Origin: Oleiagrimonas sp964608595
Lineage (GTDB): Bacteria > Pseudomonadota > Gammaproteobacteria > Xanthomonadales > Rhodanobacteraceae
NCBI GenBank assembly: GCA_964608595.1
Contig: CAZSOU010000095.1
Span: 1 to 9,919 of the forward strand
Direction of reading: 5' to 3'
Length of the DNA: 9,919 nt
A program made the position numbers and the translations under genes. Shown here one piece after another: positions 1 to 6,692 of the stretch. How positions within the stretch are numbered: the first letter of the stretch is position 1; each line of letters opens with the position of its first letter. The notes under the pieces are model-generated. The model saw only the letters and a list, made by a program, of their open reading frames with translations. It searched no databases and was not told the origin of the DNA.

Positions 1-685
1 GCACTTCGTCCTTGATGATGCGCTGGGCCAGGCCTTCGACGATGGCGGTCTTGCCCACGCCGGGTTCGCCGATCAGCACCGGATTGTTTTTGGTGCGCCG
101 TTGCAGCACCTGGATGGTGCGGCGGATTTCCTCGTCGCGGCCGATGACCGGATCGAGCTTGCCGGATTCGGCGCGCTCGGTGAGGTCGATGGTGTATTTT
201 TCCAGCGCCTGGCGCTGATCCTCGGCATTTTCGCTTTGCACGTTTTCGCCACCGCGCAATTTCTCGATCGCGGCTTCGATGCGCCCCTTGTCGGCGCCGG
301 CCGCCTTCAGGGCCTTGCCGACGGCGCCCTTGTCCTGCAATGCGGCCAGCACGAACAATTCGCTGGCAATGAACTGGTCGCCGCGCTGCTGCGCCAGTTT
401 GTCGGTGAGGTTCAGGAGGCGATTGAGCTCGTTGCCGACGTTGAGATTGCCCTCCTGACCGGACACCTGCGGCAGGCCGTCCAGGGTTTCGCCAAGTGTC
501 TGACGCAACATCGGCACGTTGACGCCGGCCTGGGTCAGCATGGGCGTGGTCGAGCCACCCTGCTGATCGAGCAGCGCCAGCATGACGTGCACCGGCTCGA
601 GCATGTTGTGGTCGCGACCGACGGCCAATGACTGCGCATCGGCCAAGGCTTGCTGAAAGCGCGAGGTGAGTTTGTCCATCCGCAT
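1..685 (-). CDS. clpB: ATP-dependent protein disaggregase ClpB (N-terminal part, runs off the left edge)
   Basis: ClpB is a hexameric AAA+ unfoldase that pulls polypeptides out of aggregates together with DnaK/DnaJ/GrpE in the cytoplasm. Only the first 228 codons are present. The start MRMDKLTSRFQQAL parallels E. coli MRLDRLTNKFQLAL. The Clp N-domain covers roughly residues 1-145 (conserved ALLDQQGGS, LNLTDKLAQQRGDQFIASELFVLAAL). The linker into the first nucleotide-binding domain follows, with LDPVIGRDEEIRRTIQVLQRR. Walker A, GEPGVGKT, falls at residues 206-213, the E. coli position. Walker B, the middle domain and the second ATPase domain lie outside the window. The ATG at 685 was chosen by homology; a GGGGA stretch about 7 nt upstream could be its ribosome binding site. 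It is divergent from the trehalose cluster. Product certain; start very likely. Confidence 0.97.
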   Translation of the reverse strand, partial: MRMDKLTSRFQQALADAQSLAVGRDHNMLEPVHVMLALLDQQGGSTTPMLTQAGVNVPMLRQTLGETLDGLPQVSGQEGNLNVGNELNRLLNLTDKLAQQRGDQFIASELFVLAALQDKGAVGKALKAAGADKGRIEAAIEKLRGGENVQSENAEDQRQALEKYTIDLTERAESGKLDPVIGRDEEIRRTIQVLQRRTKNNPVLIGEPGVGKTAIVEGLAQRIIKDEV

Positions 686-710
686 TGTCTGTCCCCGTGA
701 TCGTGGAAGT

Positions 711-741
711 TTTGCCCGGTTTTCAAACAAGTGCGGGCAAA
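711..741. repeat. 8-bp perfect inverted repeat in the clpB/otsB divergent region
   Basis: TTTGCCCG (711-718) and CGGGCAAA (734-741) are perfect inverted copies separated by 15 nt, so the half-site centres are 23 bp apart, about two helical turns. This spacing suits a dimeric regulator. The right arm overlaps the candidate clpB -10. A second, shorter repeat shares it: CAAATG (738-743) with CATTTG (758-763). The repeat is seen directly; its role as an operator or RNA structure is inference. It does not match the CIRCE (HrcA) element. Confidence 0.5.
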
Positions 742-757
742 TGTCCGCGATTGCAAG
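730..757 (-). promoter_or_regulatory. Candidate sigma-32-like promoter for clpB
   Basis: On the minus strand, CTTGCAA (757-751) matches the heat-shock -35 consensus CTTGAAA at 6 of 7 positions. After 13 nt comes CCCGCACT (737-730), a weak match (4 of 7 informative positions) to the -10 consensus CCCCATNT. Transcription would begin near 723, leaving a leader of about 38 nt before the clpB ATG. ClpB is a classic heat-shock gene, so such a promoter is expected, but the -10 is poor. Its bases overlap the right arm of the inverted repeat at 711-741. Confidence 0.3.
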
Positions 758-760
758 CAT

Positions 761-790
761 TTGGCAGCCATGCCCGGTGTGCGTCAGAAT
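761..790 (+). promoter_or_regulatory. Weak candidate sigma-70 promoter for otsB
   Basis: TTGGCA (761-766; 5 of 6 to the -35 consensus) and CAGAAT (785-790; 4 of 6 to the -10 consensus) are separated by 18 nt. Transcription would start near 797, about 33 nt before the chosen otsB ATG. That start would exclude the purine-rich sequence upstream of the leader ORF at 801, so this promoter and ribosome loading at that leader ORF cannot both be right as drawn. Confidence 0.22.
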
Positions 791-800
791 GGGAAGCTAC

Positions 801-833
801 ATGTCCCCGCATATGCTGCTCCCCAGCCGATGA
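801..833 (+). promoter_or_regulatory. Candidate 10-codon leader ORF overlapping the otsB start
   Basis: An ATG at 801 follows GGGAAG (791-796), a moderate ribosome-binding sequence, and opens a frame encoding MSPHMLLPSR. Its TGA (831-833) overlaps the otsB ATG (830-832) as ATGA. The otsB start has no recognisable Shine-Dalgarno sequence of its own, so ribosomes ending the leader could restart on otsB. The geometry is seen directly; translation of the peptide is inference and could be coincidence in an AT-poor leader. Confidence 0.3.
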
Positions 834-1573
834 AAACGACTCCCCCGCTGCCCAGGGCCGGCGCGCGCTGGGCCTTGTTTCTTGACGTCGACGGCACGCT
901 GATCGGCTTCAACGACGACCCCGACATGGTGCGCGTGCCTGACGCCCTGCGCGACACGCTGGCCCGATTGCACGCCGCGCTGGACGGCGCACTGGCACTG
1001 GTCAGCGGTCGCCGCATGTACGATCTGGACCGCCTGTTCGGTCCGCCGCTGATGGCCGCGGCCGGGCTGCACGGGCTGCAACGCCGGCGTGCCGACGGCA
1101 GCGAAGACGGTATTCAGCCCGACGCCGACGTGGTCGACGACCTGCACCGTCGCGTTGCCGATCTGGCCGCCCGTTTGCCGGACATGCGCGTGGAAGACAA
1201 AGGCAGTTGCGTGGCACTGCATTTTCGAGAGGCGCCGAAACGCGAGCGCATCATCACGGCGGCGGCCAACGGCATCGCGCGGCAACTGCCGGGCTATGAA
1301 ACACAGCCCGGCAATCACATTGTGGAAATCAAGCCGGTCGGCGCCAACAAGGGGCATGCCATCAGCGCATTTCTGGACGAAGCGCCGTTCCGGCAACGCT
1401 TGCCGGTGTATCTGGGTGACGATCTGACCGACGAGCACGCGTTCGCCATCATCAATGCCCGCGACGGCATCAGCGTCCGCGTCGGCCATCGCGAGCCGTC
1501 GCGAGCCCACTACACGTTACGCAATCCGGCCGCGGTGCAGGCCTGGCTGGAAGCGGTGCTCGTGCATTTGTGA
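830..1573 (+). CDS. otsB: Trehalose-6-phosphate phosphatase OtsB
   Basis: OtsB is a cytoplasmic HAD-superfamily enzyme that dephosphorylates trehalose-6-phosphate to trehalose, the second step of the OtsAB pathway. The 247-residue protein has HAD motif I, FLDVDGTL, with nucleophile Asp19 and Asp21. Motif II is VSGR (Ser59). Conserved lysines lie in VEIKPVGANKG (Lys168, Lys174), and the Mg-binding motif GDDLTDE is at 196-202. E. coli OtsB is about 266 residues, so the length fits. The ATG at 830 was chosen because MKTTPPLP starts shortly before the domain; upstream in-frame ATGs at 770 or 731 would add 20 or 33 unlikely residues. There is no clear ribosome binding site at 830, but an upstream mini-ORF ends on it. 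It is first in an apparent operon with GH15 and otsA, and divergent from clpB. Product confident; start moderately so. Confidence 0.93.
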   Translation: MKTTPPLPRAGARWALFLDVDGTLIGFNDDPDMVRVPDALRDTLARLHAALDGALALVSGRRMYDLDRLFGPPLMAAAGLHGLQRRRADGSEDGIQPDADVVDDLHRRVADLAARLPDMRVEDKGSCVALHFREAPKRERIITAAANGIARQLPGYETQPGNHIVEIKPVGANKGHAISAFLDEAPFRQRLPVYLGDDLTDEHAFAIINARDGISVRVGHREPSRAHYTLRNPAAVQAWLEAVLVHL

Positions 1574-1654
1574 AGCGCCTCCTTCACACCGGTTTCTTGG
1601 ACAATCGCGCGTTTGCGCGGCATCCTGAGACGTTTCGACAACCCGAAGCCACTT

Positions 1655-3445
1655 ATGCACGATTCGACAGCCAACGGGCTCGAACTCGGCGTCATCGGCA
1701 ATTGCACGGTGGCGGCGCTGGTGGACCCGCAGGCCCGCATCAACTGGTGCTGCTTTCCGCACCTCGACGGCGACCCGGCGTTTTGCGGCTTGATGGAGCC
1801 GCGCATCGACGGCGGCGACTGGTCGTTCGAGATGGAAAACTTCGACCATGCCGAGCAGGAATACCTCAACAACACGGCCATCCTGGTCACGCGCCTGTAC
1901 GACAACGACGGCAGTTGCGTGGAAATCACCGATTTCGCGCCGCGCTACCGCCAGCACAACCGCCTGTACCATCCCACCACGCTGATGCGTCAGGTGCGCC
2001 CGATCGACGGGCATCCGCGCATGCGCATGTTGCTGCGCCCACTGCGCGATTACGGCCAGTTCGTGCCCGAGCGCACGCGCGGCAGCAACCATGTGCGCTT
2101 CCTGCTCGACGGCACCACGCTGCGGCTGACCTCCAATCTGGCGGTGCCGTTTGTCGAACACGGTCTGCCGTTTCTGCTCGACGGCCCGCTGTACATGGTG
2201 CTGGGGCCCGATGAAACCGTGACCCAGGACGTGTCGCTGTTCGTGCGCGAATCTCTGGAGCGCACCGACGCCTACTGGCACGAGTGGGCACGCTACCTGT
2301 CGATTCCGTTCGAATGGCAGGATGCGGTGATTCGTGCCGCGATCACGCTCAAGCTGTGCCAGTCCGAAGCCACCGGCGGCATCGTGGCGGCACTGACGAC
2401 CTCCATCCCCGAGTCGCCCGAGTCGGGGCGCAACTGGGATTACCGCTATTGCTGGCTGCGCGACGCCGCATTCGTGGTGCGCGCGCTCAATCGCCTGGGC
2501 GCCACGCGCAGCATGGAGGAATACATCCGCTACGCCTTCAACCTGGCCATCAACGAAGACGAGGAAATCGGCCCGGTCTTCGGCATCACCTACGAACGCG
2601 CACTGCCCGAGCGCGAAATCGACAGCCTGGCCGGCTATCGCGGCATGGGCCCGGTGCGGGTGGGCAACGATGCCTGGCGCCAGCGCCAGAATGATGTCTA
2701 CGGCTCGGTGGTGCTGGCGTCGGCGCAATTGTTTTTCGATCATCGATTGGACAGCCCCGGCGATGCCGACACGTTCCGCCGATTGGAGTTGCTGGGGACG
2801 CACGCGGCGCGCCTGGCCGACGAACCCGACGCCGGGTTGTGGGAGTTTCGCGGGCGCCGTGCCGTGCATACGTATTCGGCGGCCATGTGCTGGGCCGCGT
2901 GCGAGCGGCTGGCACGCATCGCCACCCACCTGGGCCTGAACGAACGCCATGCGCATTGGCGCGGCGAGGCCGATCGCCTGCACGCGATGATCGAGGCGCG
3001 CGCATGGAACCCGTCGCGGGGCCACTACGTGGATGCCTTCGACGGCGAACACCTGGACGCCAGCCTGCTGCTGCTGGCCGACATCGGTTTTGTCGACGGC
3101 AACGACCCGCGTTTCGTGGCCACCGTGGACGCCATCGGCAAACAACTGCGTCACGGCGACTACATTTTCCGCTACGGCAACGAGGACGACTTCGGACGGC
3201 CGGAAACCGCCTTCGGCATCTGCACGTTCTGGTACATCGAGGCACTGGCCGCCTGCGGGCGCAGGGACGAGGCGCGCGAGCTGTTCGAAAACATGCTCGA
3301 TCAACGCAACGCGCTGGGCTTGCTGAGCGAGGATATCGACCCGCAAAGCGGCGAACTGTGGGGAAATTTTCCGCAAACCTACTCGCTGGTCGGCTTGATA
3401 CAGGCGGCAATGCGCTTGTCCCGCCCCTGGGAAGACGCGCTGTGA
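1655..3445 (+). CDS. Glycoside hydrolase family 15 protein (glucoamylase or GH15-type trehalase)
   Basis: GH15 enzymes are inverting exo-hydrolases that release glucose from alpha-glucan ends or, in some bacterial and archaeal members, from trehalose. This 596-residue protein starts with the trehalase-like N-terminal beta-sandwich (ELGVIGNCTVAALVDPQARI). The (alpha/alpha)6 catalytic domain follows from roughly residue 210, with NWDYRYCWLRDA (260-271) and GYRGMGPVRVGN (327-338). Glu397 in GLWEFRG is the likely general acid and Glu559 in LSEDIDP the likely general base, followed by GNFPQTYS. No signal peptide is visible, so it is probably cytoplasmic. The ATG at 1655 replaces an upstream TTG (1613) that would add 14 non-homologous residues; GAAG 6 nt upstream is a weak ribosome site. 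It lies 81 nt after otsB and 63 nt before otsA, suggesting a role in trehalose turnover. Family certain; substrate unresolved. Confidence 0.93.
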   Translation: MHDSTANGLELGVIGNCTVAALVDPQARINWCCFPHLDGDPAFCGLMEPRIDGGDWSFEMENFDHAEQEYLNNTAILVTRLYDNDGSCVEITDFAPRYRQHNRLYHPTTLMRQVRPIDGHPRMRMLLRPLRDYGQFVPERTRGSNHVRFLLDGTTLRLTSNLAVPFVEHGLPFLLDGPLYMVLGPDETVTQDVSLFVRESLERTDAYWHEWARYLSIPFEWQDAVIRAAITLKLCQSEATGGIVAALTTSIPESPESGRNWDYRYCWLRDAAFVVRALNRLGATRSMEEYIRYAFNLAINEDEEIGPVFGITYERALPEREIDSLAGYRGMGPVRVGNDAWRQRQNDVYGSVVLASAQLFFDHRLDSPGDADTFRRLELLGTHAARLADEPDAGLWEFRGRRAVHTYSAAMCWAACERLARIATHLGLNERHAHWRGEADRLHAMIEARAWNPSRGHYVDAFDGEHLDASLLLLADIGFVDGNDPRFVATVDAIGKQLRHGDYIFRYGNEDDFGRPETAFGICTFWYIEALAACGRRDEARELFENMLDQRNALGLLSEDIDPQSGELWGNFPQTYSLVGLIQAAMRLSRPWEDAL

Positions 3446-3466
3446 ACCGCAGGTTCAGCGTCTTCC
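3430..3466 (+). promoter_or_regulatory. Long intercistronic hairpin over the GH15 stop codon
   Basis: GGAAGACGC (3430-3438), a four-base bulge GCTG (3439-3442) and TGAACC (3443-3448) pair with GGTTCA (3452-3457) and GCGTCTTCC (3458-3466). That gives a 15-bp perfect stem with a three-base loop and one bulge. The GH15 stop (3443-3445) lies in the stem. No U-tract follows, so a standard intrinsic terminator is unlikely. The structure could set otsA level by RNA processing, 3'-end protection or partial termination. Structure confident, role inferred. Confidence 0.6.
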
Positions 3467-3508
3467 GCGAGAATATGCCGAGTCCCCTTCCGCCATCGAG
3501 ATAAGCCC

Positions 3509-4885
3509 ATGCCGCGTCTGATCGTGGTCTCCAACCGTGTCGCCATCCCCCACGAAAAGCGCGCCGGCGGTCTGGCCGCCGCGCTGCAATCGGCGCTGAG
3601 CGAGCACGGCGGCATCTGGTTCGGCTGGAGCGGCAAACAGACCGCCGGGCACAGCGCACGCGAGGTGCATACCGAACAGGACGGCAACATCACCTACGCC
3701 ACCATCGATCTGAACCGGAACGATTACAACGATTACTACAAGGGGTTTGCCAACCGCTCGCTGTGGCCACTGTTTCATTACCGCCCGGACCTGGTGGATT
3801 ACCAGCGCGCCAACTATCAGGGCTATCTGCACGTCAACAGCATGTTCGCCGACCAGTTGGTCCGGCTGATCGAGCCTGACGACACGATCTGGGTGCACGA
3901 CTACCACCTCATTCCCCTGGCCAGCCAGCTGCGCGCGCGCGGTGTCGACAACCGGATCGGCTTTTTTCTGCACACGCCTCTGGCCGCGGCCGAACTGCTG
4001 ACGTCGCTGCCGCACCATCAGGAAATTTTCGGAAGTTTTTCGGCGTATGACTTGATCGGCGTACAGACTTCGCAGGATCTGCTGTCGTTGCGCGAATATT
4101 TTCAACGCGTGATCGGCGCCGACCTGAAGGACGACGGCATCATCGCCCTGCCCGACGGCCACCAGTTTCGTGCCGGACACTTTCCCATCAGCATCGACAC
4201 CGCCGGCGCCCAGGCGATCGCCCGGGCGGCGGCCGACAGCGAGCCGACGCGACGGCTCCGCTACAGTCTCAACGACCGTGCATTGATGATCGGCGTGGAT
4301 CGGCTGGATTATTCCAAGGGTCTGCTGCAGCGCTTTGATGCGTTCGCCTGCATGCTGGAAAAATCGGACAACTGGCGCAACCGCGTCTGCCTGCTGCAAG
4401 TGGCGCCGCCGTCGCGCAGTGACGTGCCCGAATACCGGCAGATTCGCCGCGAACTGGAGCGCCGCGCCGGTCACATCAACGGTGCGCTGGCCGCGCCCGA
4501 CTGGGTCCCCATCCGCTACGTCAACCAGACCGTGCCGTACGACACGCTGGCCGGGTATTACCGCCTGGCGCGCGTCGGGCTGGTGACGCCGTTGCGCGAC
4601 GGCATGAACCTGGTCGCCAAGGAATACGTGGCCTGCCAGGACCCTGAAAACCCCGGGGTGCTGGTGTTGTCACGCTTTGCCGGCGCCGCCGAAGAACTGG
4701 ACTCGGCGCTGCCGGTCAACCCGCACGACGAGGACGGCGTCGCCGAAACACTGGAACACGCACTCGCCATGCCGCTGGCCGAACGCAAGGAACGCTGGCA
4801 GGCGATGATGAACGTACTGACCCGCTACGACATCGCCGCCTGGCGCAGCAGCTTTCTCGACACCCTTGCCCGCGCGCACGCTTGA
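3509..4885 (+). CDS. otsA: Trehalose-6-phosphate synthase OtsA (GT20)
   Basis: OtsA is a retaining GT-B glycosyltransferase that joins UDP-glucose and glucose-6-phosphate into trehalose-6-phosphate, the committed step of osmotic and stress trehalose synthesis. The 458-residue protein resembles E. coli OtsA (474) throughout. The N-terminus VVSNRV carries Arg10, AGGL (19-22) forms the UDP-binding glycine loop, and Trp40 is in WFGWSG. HDYHL (130-134) holds Asp131, and His155 is in FFLHTP. GVDRLDYSKG (262-271) supplies Arg265 and Lys270; DGMNLVAKE (364-372) holds Asp364 and Glu372. These sit one to three places from the known E. coli catalytic residues. There is no fused phosphatase domain; OtsB is separate upstream. 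The ATG at 3509 has GAG 8 nt upstream. It is last in the trehalose cluster, preceded by the hairpin over the GH15 stop and convergent with pgeF. Confidence 0.97.
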   Translation: MPRLIVVSNRVAIPHEKRAGGLAAALQSALSEHGGIWFGWSGKQTAGHSAREVHTEQDGNITYATIDLNRNDYNDYYKGFANRSLWPLFHYRPDLVDYQRANYQGYLHVNSMFADQLVRLIEPDDTIWVHDYHLIPLASQLRARGVDNRIGFFLHTPLAAAELLTSLPHHQEIFGSFSAYDLIGVQTSQDLLSLREYFQRVIGADLKDDGIIALPDGHQFRAGHFPISIDTAGAQAIARAAADSEPTRRLRYSLNDRALMIGVDRLDYSKGLLQRFDAFACMLEKSDNWRNRVCLLQVAPPSRSDVPEYRQIRRELERRAGHINGALAAPDWVPIRYVNQTVPYDTLAGYYRLARVGLVTPLRDGMNLVAKEYVACQDPENPGVLVLSRFAGAAEELDSALPVNPHDEDGVAETLEHALAMPLAERKERWQAMMNVLTRYDIAAWRSSFLDTLARAHA

Positions 4886-4920
4886 GCGCGCGCCGGACCG
4901 CCCGCATGAAAAAGGGGGTC
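4871..4920. terminator. Candidate bidirectional termination region between otsA and pgeF
   Basis: Two adjacent inverted repeats fill the 33-nt convergent gap and the gene ends. CGCGCGC (4871-4877) pairs with GCGCGCG (4886-4892) around an 8-nt loop holding most of the otsA end and its TGA. GACC-CCC (4896-4899, 4901-4903; G4900 bulged) pairs with GGG-GGTC (4914-4920), overlapping the pgeF stop. Neither is followed by a proper U-tract on its strand. Position and structure suggest transcript ends; function unproven. Confidence 0.4.
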
Positions 4921-5656
4921 ACATCCAGATCAGACTGGCAAAGCGGCCGCTGCGCGGGCCTTCGCGGCGGTAGGAGTACAGACGCTCGTCGGTGAAGGTG
5001 TCGAATCCGCCTCCGTGGACGCGAGTAACGCCGATGGCGGCCAGACGCCATCGCGCCAACCGCGCAAGGTCGGCACGCCAGTGACCCGGGCGCGTGGCGA
5101 CGAACGCGTCGGCAGGCGCCCGGTCAGCACCGAACGCATCGCGGACCTCGTCGCCGACTTCATAGGATGCGCCGCCGATGCACGGCCCGAGCCAGGCCAT
5201 GATCGCGCCCGCCGGCACCGCCATGGCCGCGACGGTCGCCTCCAGCACACCGGCGGCCAGGCCGCGCCAGCCGGCATGTGCGGCGCCGATGGCCTCGCCA
5301 TGCTCGGAACAGAACAATACCGGCAGGCAATCGGCCGTGAGGATGGCAAGCACCGTGCCGGGAATGTGCGACACGGCGGCGTCGGCTTCGGGTTCATCTT
5401 CGCTCGGCAACGGGCCAAGCTGCGCCACCGTCGTTCCATGCACCTGTCGCAACCAGCGCGGCGCGGCAGGCAGGTCCAGCGCCTGTTGCAAGGCTCCGCG
5501 GTTGCCACGTACCGATTCGACATCATCGCCGCTTCGCAGCCCGAGGTTGAAGCGGGCAAACGGCGGCGCCGACAGGCCGGGCCCGGAACGCGTGGTCACC
5601 GCAGCGCGAATGCCGTGCGGCGCCGGCCAGTCGGGAAATATCCAAGCATCGTGCAT
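4919..5656 (-). CDS. pgeF: Peptidoglycan editing factor PgeF (YfiH/DUF152 family)
   Basis: YfiH/PgeF proteins are cytoplasmic zinc enzymes. In E. coli PgeF corrects peptidoglycan precursors carrying L-Ser in place of L-Ala, and family members also show purine nucleoside phosphorylase/deaminase activity; older 'laccase' labels persist. The 245-residue protein has the conserved metal ligands: His73 in QVHG, Cys110 in LTADCLPV and His127 in AAHAGWRG, followed by GPCIGGASYEVGDEV. The start is set at 5656 (MHDAWIFPDW) rather than 5677, because GAGG lies 8 nt upstream and homologues begin here; the 5677 ATG has no ribosome site. That GAGG is formed by the rluD stop (TGAGGG), and only 10 nt separate the genes, so translation is probably coupled to rluD. 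Convergent with otsA; in E. coli the next gene is clpB, here displaced by the trehalose cluster. Confidence 0.93.
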   Translation of the reverse strand: MHDAWIFPDWPAPHGIRAAVTTRSGPGLSAPPFARFNLGLRSGDDVESVRGNRGALQQALDLPAAPRWLRQVHGTTVAQLGPLPSEDEPEADAAVSHIPGTVLAILTADCLPVLFCSEHGEAIGAAHAGWRGLAAGVLEATVAAMAVPAGAIMAWLGPCIGGASYEVGDEVRDAFGADRAPADAFVATRPGHWRADLARLARWRLAAIGVTRVHGGGFDTFTDERLYSYRREGPRSGRFASLIWM

Positions 5657-5666
5657 CACGGCGCCC

Positions 5667-6620
5667 TCAGCCGGCATCGGCGCGCAAGGCGTCGATCAGG
5701 GCCTGCATGTCGGCCGGGCGCGCGGCGTCGAACGTCATCGCTTCGCCGCTGACCGGATGACGGAAAGCCAGGCGCTCGGCGTGCAACGCCTGGCGGTGAA
5801 ACCCGCGCAAGATGGCCGTCAGTTCATCGCCGGCGCCCTTGGGCAGCTTCAGGTGGCCGCCGTACAGCGGATCACCCACCAACGGGTGCCCGACATGCGC
5901 CATGTGCACGCGGATCTGATGGGTGCGGCCGGTTTCCAGGCGGCACTGGACGAGGCTGTGCGCGCGATAACGTTCGCGCAGGCGGTAATGGGTGACGGCC
6001 CGCTTGCCGGTGTCGGCATCGCGAACGGCCTGGCGCAGGCGATCGCGCGGATGCCGGCCCAGCGGCGCATCCACGGTATCGCCGGCGATCAGCGCGCCCT
6101 TGATCACCGCCTCGTACTGCCGCTCCACGTCATGGCGTGACAGCATGGCCACCAGCGCCGTGTGCGCCGGCAGCGAGCGCGCCACCACCATCAGCCCCGA
6201 GGTGTCCTTGTCGAGTCGGTGCACGATGCCGGCGCGCGGCAGGTTGACCAGTTGCGGATCGTGATGCAGCAACCCGTTGAGCAGTGTGCCGTCCGGATTG
6301 CCGGCGCCCGGGTGCACGACCAGCCCGGCCGGTTTGGCGAGCACCAGGATGTCGTCGTCTTCATGACGGATATCGAGGTCCATGGGCTCCGGGCGCAAGT
6401 CGATTTCCGGCTTGATTTCGGCCTCGATGACGACGTTTTCGCCCCCATGCACGCGCTGGCGCACGGTCGGGTCGATGCCATCGACACGCACCGCACCGGC
6501 CTTGATCCACTGCGCCAGGCGCGAGCGCGAATAATCGGGGAACATTTCGGCCAATGCCTGATCCAAGCGTTGTCCGGCCAGATCCAGCGGGATCTCGCCC
6601 TGGTGGTGGACGGCATTCAC
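5667..6620 (-). CDS. rluD: 23S rRNA pseudouridine synthase RluD
   Basis: RluD converts U1911, U1915 and U1917 (E. coli numbering) in helix 69 of 23S rRNA to pseudouridine, aiding ribosome assembly and termination. The 317-residue protein has an N-terminal S4 RNA-binding domain (about 13-75, with GQRLDQALAEMFPDYSRSRL). The RluA-type catalytic domain has LAKPAGLVVHPG (94-105) and motif II HRLDKDTSG, whose Asp139 matches catalytic Asp139 of E. coli RluD. RTHQIRVHMAHVGHPLVGDP follows. Translation starts at GTG 6620 with AGGGGG 6 nt upstream; no in-frame ATG fits. It is divergent from bamD, as in E. coli, and leads directly into pgeF. Confidence 0.96.
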   Translation of the reverse strand: MNAVHHQGEIPLDLAGQRLDQALAEMFPDYSRSRLAQWIKAGAVRVDGIDPTVRQRVHGGENVVIEAEIKPEIDLRPEPMDLDIRHEDDDILVLAKPAGLVVHPGAGNPDGTLLNGLLHHDPQLVNLPRAGIVHRLDKDTSGLMVVARSLPAHTALVAMLSRHDVERQYEAVIKGALIAGDTVDAPLGRHPRDRLRQAVRDADTGKRAVTHYRLRERYRAHSLVQCRLETGRTHQIRVHMAHVGHPLVGDPLYGGHLKLPKGAGDELTAILRGFHRQALHAERLAFRHPVSGEAMTFDAARPADMQALIDALRADAG

Positions 6621-6630
6621 GACCTGCCCC

Positions 6631-6658
6631 CTGCCCGCCGGCCGGTTTCCGCTATCAT
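6631..6658 (+). promoter_or_regulatory. Weak candidate promoter for bamD
   Basis: TATCAT (6653-6658) matches the -10 consensus at 5 of 6 positions. The -35 at 16 nt spacing, CTGCCC (6631-6636), is poor at 3 of 6. Transcription would begin near 6665, which argues against the in-frame ATG at 6657 as the bamD start. No other plausible element was seen in the rluD/bamD divergent gap. Confidence 0.3.
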
Positions 6659-6692
6659 GGTCGTTCGCTCAACAGGCATGTCTTCTCCACTT

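Noticed and set aside
1517..3376. Very long open frame (619 codons) antisense to the GH15 gene
   Set aside because: GC-rich codon bias commonly leaves the opposite strand open. The translation is low-complexity, without family motifs, while the GH15 frame has clear conserved motifs.
3454..3476. Possible internal promoter before otsA (TTCAGC and GAATAT)
   Set aside because: Spacing is only 11 nt, too short for sigma-70.
3455..4474. 339-codon open frame antisense to otsA
   Set aside because: It lies wholly over a gene with all catalytic residues intact; its translation shows no recognisable domain.
6638..6645. CCGGCCGG palindrome in the rluD/bamD gap
   Set aside because: An 8-bp GC-only palindrome is expected by chance at this base composition.
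6162..6692. Long upstream in-frame extension of bamD
   Set aside because: It would overlap rluD antisense and bury the lipoprotein signal peptide internally. The signal and lipobox fix the start near 6693 (or 6678).
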